Shown here: positions 1 through 5,706 of the stretch, piece after piece
Numbering within the stretch: position 1 is the stretch's first letter
How the letters are laid out: each line of letters starts with the position of its first letter
Assembly (NCBI GenBank): GCA_001798265.1
Contig: MGRR01000035.1
Coordinates: 1-8,143 of the forward strand
Direction of reading: 5' to 3'
Origin: Deltaproteobacteria bacterium RIFCSPHIGHO2_12_FULL_43_9
Lineage (GTDB): Bacteria > Bdellovibrionota > O2-12-FULL-43-9
DNA length: 8,143 bases
Translations under genes and position numbers: made by a program
The notes under the pieces: model-generated
What the model was told of the DNA's origin: nothing
The model's input: the letters and a program-made list of their open reading frames with translations, nothing else
The model's database searches: none

Positions 1-747
1 GAAGAATGGAACCCCTGCTTCGCCTGCCACTGCTCTGGCGAGCAGTGTTTTTCCCGTGCCGGGAGGGCCTACAAGCAGTATACCTTTGGGGATTTTTCCA
101 CCAAGGGATGTATATTTTTTCGGATTCTTTAAAAAATCTATAACCTCGAGTAGCTCTTCTTTTGCTTCATCTACCCCTGCTACATCATTGAATGTTGTCT
201 GAATCTCCTCCTCGGCCAGAAGCTTTGCCCTGGTTTTTCCAAAGCTCATAACACCTGGTCCCGGGCCCATTCTGGCTAATCTCCTCATTAAAAACATCCA
301 GACTATAAAGAGGAGGGCAAGCGGTATGACCCACGAAATCAGCGTATTTAAAATCGGTGTCTTTGGTTCAGCGGAGAATACAACGTTATATTTTTCAAGG
401 GTTGGAATTAACTCCTTGTCATCCAGGGTGGGGGTGGAGTATGCCGTTGTTGCTTTTCCGGTTTGTGGGTCGAGAATTTCACCCCTTAATTTTGTCTCCC
501 CGATTATTACCTCGGAGAATTCACCCTGCGTAATCATCTTTTTAAACGCGCTGTAAGAGATCTCTTTTGAAGGGATTTTGCCCATCAATGGTCCGTAGAG
601 AAATAGATAGAGAAGGAGAAGGGCAAGCAAGATGTAACCTATGGTTAGTCCCTTTTTTGGAGGTTGTGGACCTGCATGCCCATGTGGACCATGGGGTCCT
701 CTTGGCACAGGTATCTTTGGTATGGGTGATTTTTTTTGTTTGGTCAT
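1..747 (-). CDS. ftsH: ATP-dependent zinc metalloprotease FtsH, N-terminal part (runs off the window)
   Basis: FtsH is a membrane-anchored AAA+ protease that extracts and degrades membrane and short-lived cytosolic proteins. The window holds the first 249 residues from an ATG at 747; the AAA remainder and the zinc-protease domain lie beyond base 1. Seen in order: a polar, Pro/Gly/His-rich N-terminal tail (about residues 7-33), transmembrane segment 1 (about 34-51), an extracytoplasmic FtsH_ext domain (about 60-130), transmembrane segment 2 (about 133-154), the linker, then the family signature TFNDVAGVDEAKEEL (185-199) and Walker A GPPGTGKT (227-234). FtsH usually begins almost at its first membrane helix, so the 33-residue tail is unusual. 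The start is supported by AAGGGA a few bases upstream and by a good distance to the membrane helix. It is divergent from the secreted-protein gene at 840. The family assignment is essentially certain. Confidence 0.96.
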   Translation of the reverse strand, partial: MTKQKKSPIPKIPVPRGPHGPHGHAGPQPPKKGLTIGYILLALLLLYLFLYGPLMGKIPSKEISYSAFKKMITQGEFSEVIIGETKLRGEILDPQTGKATTAYSTPTLDDKELIPTLEKYNVVFSAEPKTPILNTLISWVIPLALLFIVWMFLMRRLARMGPGPGVMSFGKTRAKLLAEEEIQTTFNDVAGVDEAKEELLEVIDFLKNPKKYTSLGGKIPKGILLVGPPGTGKTLLARAVAGEAGVPFF

Positions 748-775
748 CTTTCCCTTAACGTAACTACGCGAAGTT

Positions 776-800
776 ATTATAGAAAATTGCTTAGTGTCAA
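776..800 (-). promoter_or_regulatory. Candidate promoter for ftsH with short spacer
   Basis: Reading the minus strand, a perfect TTGACA (800-795) and a perfect TATAAT (781-776) lie upstream of ftsH, which would give a leader of about 20-25 bases. They are separated by only 13 bases, well under the usual 16-18. Either the -10 works with a weaker -35, or the pairing is a coincidence in AT-rich DNA. The -10 position relative to the start codon is sensible. Confidence 0.4.
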
Positions 801-839
801 GTTGAAGAATAAACTTTAGCTTATGATATCATATTTTAT

Positions 840-1190
840 ATGAAATTCATTCTATACGTGCTTCTGATTATCTCTATGCTTGTACCACTAAACGCCTCTT
901 CCTTATCTTCCGAGTTCCTGTTTTCAGGTTATTCCAATCTAATATGTGTCGTTCAGAGCGAAAACCAAGAGGGGGGAGCGGTTTGGGCAATAAAATTAAG
1001 ATTAGATAGTGGATTAAGGTTTTTGTTACTTGAGGGGTGGCTTGGTATCAGATTTAAAAGTGGTGCGATTATGGTCAGACATTTGATCGAGGAGAAGGAG
1101 AATGTGAAAACGATGCCACTGCTTCCGGAGGAATATATGAAGGATGAATTAAAGGGTTTTTTAAGCACGCTTAAATGTCGTGAGGCATAA
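840..1190 (+). CDS. Small secreted protein of unknown function
   Basis: A 116-residue protein that I do not recognise. Residues 1-19 are a clear signal peptide (short basic start, hydrophobic core, then NASS), so the mature protein of about 97 residues is probably periplasmic. The mature part has two cysteines (36 and 112) that could pair, a hydrophobic centre (about 48-80) and a charged C-terminal third rich in Glu and Lys. No Shine-Dalgarno sequence is visible before the ATG. AT-rich -10-like motifs (TATGAT at 822-827, TATCAT at 827-832) lie so close that the transcript may have almost no leader. The gene stands alone, divergent from ftsH and convergent with the usp operon. Its TAA stop shares its last two bases with the palindromic repeat at 1188-1232, so the original C-terminus may have been altered. 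Confidence 0.7.
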   Translation: MKFILYVLLIISMLVPLNASSLSSEFLFSGYSNLICVVQSENQEGGAVWAIKLRLDSGLRFLLLEGWLGIRFKSGAIMVRHLIEEKENVKTMPLLPEEYMKDELKGFLSTLKCREA

Positions 1191-1232
1191 GGGGTCAGAC
1201 CCCTTTTTTAATGTAAGGGGTCTGACCCCTTT
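1188..1232. repeat. Doubled GGGGTC-A-GACCCC palindrome between convergent genes
   Basis: AAGGGGTCAGACCCCTT (1189-1205) and its exact reverse complement AAGGGGTCTGACCCCTT (1215-1231) form a 17-base inverted repeat with a 9-base spacer. Each arm is itself a 6+1+6 palindrome. The first arm is followed by TTTTTT (1204-1209), so on the plus strand it can act as an intrinsic terminator for the 840-1190 gene; reading the minus strand no U-tract follows. From memory, this GGGGTCAGACCCC motif is an abundant intergenic repeat in various Gram-negative genomes, possibly mobilised by REP-associated tyrosine transposases; I cannot verify that here. No transposase is present in the window. Confidence 0.85.
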
Positions 1233-1705
1233 ACAGGTACGAAGGTTGGGGAATGTTCTTTCATGGTTAAAACGGGGCACTTAGCGTGTCGGACTACGTA
1301 TTCCGCTGTGCTCCCAGCCAAAAGCCTCTCAAAACCAGATCTTCCTATGGTCCCAATAACCACTAAATCGGCGTTTATCTCTTCGGCCGCTTTAACAATC
1401 TCCCTTCCTGCTTTACCGGTTCTGATTATAGGATGTTCGGCAACCCTGGCCCCACCTCTTTGTCCCTCGTCGTAAAGTTTGGATAATGCGTCAATGGCGA
1501 GATTTTTCATGTCAGATTCTTCAATTTTATAGATAATATTTGGATCAACGAATGGGGGAAGCTCTTCGCTTGCGAAAGATGTAATTACATGCATAAGGTG
1601 GACCATGCCCTTGCTTGCTACCGCAAGATTTAGTGCCTCCTGCAGGGCCCTTTCCGAGCAGCGGGAAAAATCGACCGGGACGAGGATGGTTTTTAGTAAT
1701 TCCAC
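1208..1705 (-). CDS. Universal stress protein (UspA family), second of the pair
   Basis: A 165-residue cytosolic UspA-fold protein; members of this family bind ATP and modulate survival under stress and growth arrest. The first strand ends in VPVDFS with the usual Asp at 12. The nucleotide-binding signature G-2x-G-9x-G-S is intact: GTIG at 118-121, GS at 131-132, followed by the CPVLTM strand (143-148). The start is GTG (1705-1703), 1 base after the stop of the upstream usp gene, with AGAGG about 10 bases ahead, so translation is probably coupled. The C-terminus is odd: residues 159-164 (KGSDPL) are encoded by one arm of the 1188-1232 palindrome, and the TAA lies in the spacer between the arms. 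The repeat has therefore replaced or extended the natural tail. Confidence 0.92.
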   Translation of the reverse strand: MELLKTILVPVDFSRCSERALQEALNLAVASKGMVHLMHVITSFASEELPPFVDPNIIYKIEESDMKNLAIDALSKLYDEGQRGGARVAEHPIIRTGKAGREIVKAAEEINADLVVIGTIGRSGFERLLAGSTAEYVVRHAKCPVLTMKEHSPTFVPVKGSDPLH

Positions 1706-1706
1706 T

Positions 1707-2174
1707 TTATGCTGACCTCTGTTTTCCTCTGACCGTCAATACGGCGCATGGAGCCTTTCTCACAACCTTTTCAGCGACACTTCCAATAAGGAGATGTGGA
1801 AGTCCTGTTCTCCCATACGTTCCCATTACAATAAGATCGCAGGGGTGATCCGCAGGATACTCTATGAGCTCAGCAACGGGGTTTCCCTCCAATACTAGAT
1901 ATGAGGTCTTAACACCCATCTTATTTAGCTCCTCGCTCTTCTTTTGAAGCTCATCGTTAATTTTCGCCTTAAGCTGGATTAATTGTCTGTCAAACCCCTC
2001 GATTCCCGCATAGGTGAATGGAACGCTTGCCGCAGCCTCCAATACATCCTCTATAACGTGGATTAGCACAAGCTCGGCGCCAAATGTCTTCGCAAGCTTC
2101 GACGCGTAATTAAGTGCTTCATTGGAGTTGTCAGAGAAATCCGTTGCGCAGACTATGTTTTTTAGCGGCTTCAT
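1707..2174 (-). CDS. Universal stress protein (UspA family), first of the pair
   Basis: A 155-residue UspA-fold protein, 10 residues shorter than its downstream neighbour and clearly paralogous to it. The start of the fold (NIVCATDFS, Asp12) and the ATP-binding signature (GTYG at 118-121, GS at 131-132) fall at identical residue numbers in both copies, which suggests tandem duplication. The pair could form homo- or heterodimers, as family members commonly do. The ATG overlaps the stop of the 39-residue basic protein (ATGA), and GAAGGAAG sits about 5 bases upstream inside that gene, so the three genes form one coupled operon. A cysteine (112) follows the region that contacts nucleotide, but no special role can be read from it. 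Confidence 0.94.
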   Translation of the reverse strand: MKPLKNIVCATDFSDNSNEALNYASKLAKTFGAELVLIHVIEDVLEAAASVPFTYAGIEGFDRQLIQLKAKINDELQKKSEELNKMGVKTSYLVLEGNPVAELIEYPADHPCDLIVMGTYGRTGLPHLLIGSVAEKVVRKAPCAVLTVRGKQRSA

Positions 2175-2290
2175 TTGTGCTTCCTTCGAGCTTTTGTTTC
2201 AGCGGCCCTTTTCTTTCTTCTTGTCTTCTTTCTGGTCTGATTTTTCCTTCGCTTCATCTTTGCGCTTTTTCTGTTGTCTCCCTTGCCCAT
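2171..2290 (-). CDS. 39-residue extremely basic protein, possibly bTHX-like
   Basis: A small gene with a strong ribosome-binding site: AGGAG lies 5 bases before the ATG at 2290. It encodes 39 residues, 21 of them Lys or Arg, with only two acidic residues. It starts MGKGDNRKSAK and ends RRKHK; its TGA overlaps the ATG of the first usp gene (ATGA). Such composition indicates a nucleic-acid or ribosome-binding peptide. The opening MGKGD matches the start of the small ribosomal protein bTHX (Thermus Thx family), but the family's later Gly/Tyr-rich part (GKIxRGxxGxxRP) is missing. It may be a divergent relative or a separate family. The strong RBS, the coupling and the clean frame argue that it is real; the ribosomal role is inference. 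Confidence 0.72.
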   Translation of the reverse strand: MGKGDNRKSAKMKRRKNQTRKKTRRKKRAAETKARRKHK

Positions 2291-2339
2291 GATTTCTCCT
2301 ATATCTGATTAAAACTCCCAGAGAATTTAGCAGTCCGCC

Positions 2340-2367
2340 TTGACTTTTCTAAATTCCGATCTAGGTT
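2340..2367 (+). promoter_or_regulatory. Candidate promoter for lon
   Basis: TTGACT (2340-2345) is followed after 16 bases by TAGGTT (2362-2367). The -35 is good and the -10 weak. The position gives a leader of about 25-30 bases before the lon start. No convincing sigma32-type heat-shock promoter could be found. Confidence 0.3.
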
Positions 2368-2380
2368 ACGTCTATCGGAA
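2354..2380. promoter_or_regulatory. Inverted repeat upstream of lon
   Basis: TTCCGAT (2354-2360) and ATCGGAA (2374-2380) form a perfect 7-base inverted repeat with a 13-base loop, followed by AAAAGAG. It overlaps the candidate lon -10 and lies in the shared upstream region of lon and the divergent stress operon. It could be an operator for a dimeric regulator or a 5' leader hairpin; the sequence does not decide. Confidence 0.35.
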
Positions 2381-2401
2381 AAAGAGTTCAAGGGGCAATT
2401 T

Positions 2402-4798
2402 TTGTTTGAAAGCGACCTCATAATTGATTTATCCAGGGAGGGTGATAAGGGGAATCTCCCTATCGTTAAAAACCGGCAGGAGATACCTGTAAACCTCCAT
2501 CTTTTGCCACTCAAGAATCTGGTTCTTTTCCCTGGTATGATGGTTCCTCTTGTTGTTCCCAAGGAGAGTTCTTCTTCAAGAATGCTTGAACATCTTTTTG
2601 AAAACAACAGAAAATATATAGTGGGCGTAACCACAAAAAATCCAACTATTGATGACCCTTCCCCCAGTGATCTCTTTAACGTTGGAACAGTCGCGAAGAT
2701 CGTGAAAAATCTCAGGCTTCCTGATGGAAGCTTAAGTATTCTTCTTCAAACGATAAAGCGCGTTGAGGTGGAGAGATTTCTAAGAACCGTTCCATTTATA
2801 ATTGTAAAAATTAAAATAATTGAAGAAAGATGCGAAGATAGTTCAGAGCTGGAGGCGCTTTTCAGGATTGTTCAGGATCAACTCAAAGAGGTAATGAACC
2901 TCAACCGTCAGATATCGGAAGAGATCGGTATGATAATGGCCAATCTGACAACCCCTGGGGCCCTGGCGGACTTTATTGCCGCTCACTTTAAACTGAAACT
3001 CGAAGACAGACAGCAACTTTTGGAACTTCCCGATGTCAGGAAGCGCCTGGAGCGGCTTTCAACGCTACTGACCCATGAAATAAATATTATGCATATTGGG
3101 AAGAAGATTCAGGATGAAATCCACTCCAAGGTAGCCAAAAATCAGAAGGAATTTTTCCTGCGCGAGGAGTTGAAGGCCATCAGAAGGGAGCTTGGGGAGG
3201 AAAAGGATGAGCGAACTCAGGAATTTGAAAAGATTCTGAAGCTTATTGAAGAGGCAAAAATGCCTGAGCGGGTTAGGGAACGGGTAAAAAGTGAACTTGA
3301 ACGTATAAGAACAATGAACCCCGAGTCCTCTGAATACCACACGGTGAGGACATATCTGGATTGGCTGATTGCCATTCCGTGGTCGAAATCATCCCAGGAT
3401 CAGTTAAACCTTCCGAAGGCCAGAAAGATTCTGGATCAGGATCATTATGGATTAAAGGATGTGAAGGAGAGGATTATTGAATTTCTGGCCGTGCGAAAAC
3501 TGAACCCGGAGCATGGGAGTACGATTCTCTGCCTTGTTGGTCCCCCGGGTGTTGGAAAAACAAGTGTCGGAAAGTCCGTGGCCCAGACCATGGGTAGAAA
3601 ATTCTACAGGTTCTCTGTTGGTGGCATGAGGGATGAGGCGGAGATAAAGGGGCACAGGCGAACCTATGTAGCGGCGATGCCCGGAAAGATTGTTCAGGGG
3701 TTGAAATGGGTTGGTACGAATAATCCGGTATTCATGCTGGATGAAATTGATAAAATAGGAGCTGATTTCCGGGGCGATCCTTCATCGGCGCTGCTTGAGG
3801 CCCTTGACCCGGAACAGAACAAGGAATTTCTGGATCACTATCTGGATATACCTGTCGATTTGTCAAACGTGATGTTTATAGCGACGGCGAATATTACGGA
3901 TACGATTCCCCGCGCCCTTTTGGACAGAATGGAGATAATAAAATTACCCGGTTACATTGAAGATGAGAAGGTAAGTATTGCCGAGCAATATATAATCCCA
4001 AAGCAGTTGAAGAAGCATGGTATTAAACCTGAGCAGTTAAAATTCAGTCAGTCATCAGTTAAGAAGATAATACGGGATTATACGAATGAAGCTGGTCTTA
4101 GGAACCTTGAGCGGCATATCGCGAAGATATGCAGAAAGGTTGCCTCTAAATTGGCTACCAAATCTATCCCCCCTGTCCAGATAAAATCGACCAAGATCAA
4201 GGAATATCTTGGTGTTGAGGAAAACTATAATGAACTTGCCAATCGTCCGACTATTCCCGGTGTCGCTGTCGGGCTTGCCTGGACACAGTCCGGGGGTGAG
4301 GTTCTCTTTATCGAGTCCAGTACTATGCCTGGAAAACAGCAACTGGAATTAACGGGGCAACTTGGCGAGGTGATGAATGAATCAGCGAGGATCGCGCTTG
4401 GCTACGTCCGCTCACACGCGGATACGCTCAAGATTCCAAAGGAGATAAGGTTCGATCAGAAGGATATCCACATTCACTTCCCGTCTGGCGCGATCCCCAA
4501 AGACGGACCCTCGGCCGGTGTCACCATTGTGACGAGTCTGGTCTCGCTTTTACGGAATTCTCCGATAAAACCGCGCCTGGCCATGACGGGGGAGGTTACA
4601 TTGACTGGAAAAATTTTGCCTGTTGGAGGGATAAGAGAAAAGATAATCGCCGCAAAAAGGGCAGGGGTGAAAGAGGTGATAGTGCCCAAGGAGAATTTCA
4701 AGAATGTGCATGAGATTCCGGGCAAGACAAAACATGGATTAAAATTTCACTATGCCTCCAATATTGACGAGGTTTTAAAAATCTCGCTTCCCGCATAG
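2402..4798 (+). CDS. lon: ATP-dependent Lon protease
   Basis: A complete 798-residue LonA-type protease, about the size of the E. coli enzyme; it unfolds and degrades damaged and regulatory proteins in the cytosol as a hexamer. Domains in order: N-terminal substrate-binding LAN domain (about 30-225), a coiled, charged linker (about 230-330), the AAA+ module with Walker A GPPGVGKT (380-387) and Walker B FMLDEID (Asp447, Glu448), and the C-terminal protease domain with the catalytic Ser704 in GPSAG and Lys747 in REKI. The 43-residue Ser-Lys spacing matches the family. The start is TTG: AAGGGG lies 6 bases upstream and no in-frame ATG is available before it. The non-ATG start may lower expression. 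The trmB-like gene follows after 7 bases, so the two are probably co-transcribed. Confidence 0.98.
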   Translation: MFESDLIIDLSREGDKGNLPIVKNRQEIPVNLHLLPLKNLVLFPGMMVPLVVPKESSSSRMLEHLFENNRKYIVGVTTKNPTIDDPSPSDLFNVGTVAKIVKNLRLPDGSLSILLQTIKRVEVERFLRTVPFIIVKIKIIEERCEDSSELEALFRIVQDQLKEVMNLNRQISEEIGMIMANLTTPGALADFIAAHFKLKLEDRQQLLELPDVRKRLERLSTLLTHEINIMHIGKKIQDEIHSKVAKNQKEFFLREELKAIRRELGEEKDERTQEFEKILKLIEEAKMPERVRERVKSELERIRTMNPESSEYHTVRTYLDWLIAIPWSKSSQDQLNLPKARKILDQDHYGLKDVKERIIEFLAVRKLNPEHGSTILCLVGPPGVGKTSVGKSVAQTMGRKFYRFSVGGMRDEAEIKGHRRTYVAAMPGKIVQGLKWVGTNNPVFMLDEIDKIGADFRGDPSSALLEALDPEQNKEFLDHYLDIPVDLSNVMFIATANITDTIPRALLDRMEIIKLPGYIEDEKVSIAEQYIIPKQLKKHGIKPEQLKFSQSSVKKIIRDYTNEAGLRNLERHIAKICRKVASKLATKSIPPVQIKSTKIKEYLGVEENYNELANRPTIPGVAVGLAWTQSGGEVLFIESSTMPGKQQLELTGQLGEVMNESARIALGYVRSHADTLKIPKEIRFDQKDIHIHFPSGAIPKDGPSAGVTIVTSLVSLLRNSPIKPRLAMTGEVTLTGKILPVGGIREKIIAAKRAGVKEVIVPKENFKNVHEIPGKTKHGLKFHYASNIDEVLKISLPA

Positions 4799-4805
4799 CG
4801 TTTTT

Positions 4806-5453
4806 ATGGTCTTTGATCCCTCACACAATCCATATATAGCAAGGTGTAAAGAGTATTATGGGTGGTTAATTGATGAAACGGATGCGTCGAAATTCCGGGG
4901 TGGTTGGAGGGATGTTTTAAAAAAAGAGAGGCTGATTGTAGAGATAGGTCCGGGCAATGGCTGGTTTCTGGTTGATTATCTGAAGACTCATCCGGAAGAT
5001 GGGTATGTCGCAATAGAAAAACAATATAAAAGGGGTGTGAGATGCGCTGAGAAATTAATTAGAAATAATCTAATTAATGGAAAAATTATAAGAGGGAAGG
5101 GGGAATTGTTAAAGGATTACTTTAATGATGGCGAGGTGGCCAAGGTAATAATCAATTTTCCGACGCCGTGGGTGAAGGAGAGGCATAAAAAGCATATACT
5201 CTTTTCTGATTCATTTAGTGAGGATCTTTATAAGGTATTAGGCAATGATGGAAAACTGCTCATAAAGAGCGATCACTATCAATACATGAACGTTGTTGTT
5301 GAGAAACTTAGCGGACAAAATTTCCTGATATATTCAAACAAAGAAGGGGACGAAGCCTCGCTGCCCCCATTCCCCACCTTCCCAGGCTATGAGAGGCGTT
5401 TTAGGGAGGATGGAAGAGGTATATTCACAATTCAGGCAACTAAACACCAGTAG
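4806..5453 (+). CDS. TrmB-like tRNA (guanine-N7)-methyltransferase
   Basis: A 215-residue class I SAM-dependent methyltransferase of the TrmB family, which makes m7G46 in tRNA. Motif I is IVEIGPGNG (44-52); the acidic residue that binds the ribose of SAM is Glu71 in AIEKQ; the family's substrate segment appears as NFPTPWVKERHKKH (117-130); the C-terminal TKYExRF-like block is PGYERRF (193-199). The expected FxDPW Asp is Thr120 here, so activity or substrate may differ. It could be a divergent paralogue rather than the housekeeping enzyme, hence no symbol is given. It starts 7 bases after the lon stop with no clear ribosome-binding site, which points to coupling with lon. Its last codons and the TAG stop lie inside the left arm of the repeat element that starts at 5446. 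Confidence 0.83.
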   Translation: MVFDPSHNPYIARCKEYYGWLIDETDASKFRGGWRDVLKKERLIVEIGPGNGWFLVDYLKTHPEDGYVAIEKQYKRGVRCAEKLIRNNLINGKIIRGKGELLKDYFNDGEVAKVIINFPTPWVKERHKKHILFSDSFSEDLYKVLGNDGKLLIKSDHYQYMNVVVEKLSGQNFLIYSNKEGDEASLPPFPTFPGYERRFREDGRGIFTIQATKHQ

Positions 5454-5584
5454 AGCGTTTCATAAATTTTGCATATTTTCGTCATCCTGACTTTCGTCAT
5501 CCCGACGAAAGTCGGGATCTAGCGCAAATTTTATAGATTCCGGCTTTCGCCGGAATGACAAAACTTTTGAAACGCTCTACTGGT
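5446..5584. repeat. BIME/MITE-like element 1
   Basis: A 139-base element bounded by a perfect 17-base inverted repeat: ACCAGTAGAGCGTTTCA (5446-5462) and TGAAACGCTCTACTGGT (5568-5584). Inside are two facing hairpin units: 5499-5518 (ATCCCGAC-GAAA-GTCGGGAT) and, in the opposite orientation, 5537-5556 (stem ATTCCGGC/GCCGGAAT). A third, truncated copy of the unit start (GTCATCCTGAC, 5481-5491) precedes the first. The element carries the trmB-like stop codon and could terminate transcription from both sides. It is flanked on each side by AC, a possible 2-base target duplication. It has no coding capacity of its own. Confidence 0.85.
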
Positions 5585-5586
5585 AC

Positions 5587-5703
5587 ACCAAATCATTAGT
5601 TTTGCATATTTATGTCATTCCGACGAAAGTCGGAATCTCTGGATCCCAGCTTTCGCCGGGATGACACATTAAGGGCTGAAGTATCCAGAACTAATGATTT
5701 GGT
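5587..5703. repeat. BIME/MITE-like element 2
   Basis: A 117-base element bounded by a perfect 15-base inverted repeat: ACCAAATCATTAGTT (5587-5601) and AACTAATGATTTGGT (5689-5703). It carries facing hairpin units at 5617-5636 (ATTCCGAC-GAAA-GTCGGAAT) and 5643-5662 (opposite orientation, one G.U pair). It shares TTTTGCATATTT before its first unit with element 1, so the cores are homologous although the outer arms are not. It lies 3 bases from the stop of the minus-strand chaperone-like gene and could end transcription of that gene. Confidence 0.85.
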
Positions 5704-5706
5704 CTA

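Noticed and set aside
326..758. Two plus-strand frames opposite ftsH
   Set aside because: They are antisense to clearly conserved FtsH sequence.
2327..2353. TTAGCAGTC resembling the left half of the CIRCE heat-shock operator
   Set aside because: The right half is too degenerate (only CTAA matches), so no HrcA site can be claimed.
2299..2634. Minus-strand frame of 111 residues across the lon start
   Set aside because: It is antisense to the conserved lon N-terminus, with an unnatural composition and no domain; a shadow frame.
5496..5662. Possible CRISPR array because of repeated 24-base units
   Set aside because: The units alternate in orientation, are only four, are irregularly spaced and lie in nested inverted repeats, so they are BIME/REP-like rather than CRISPR.
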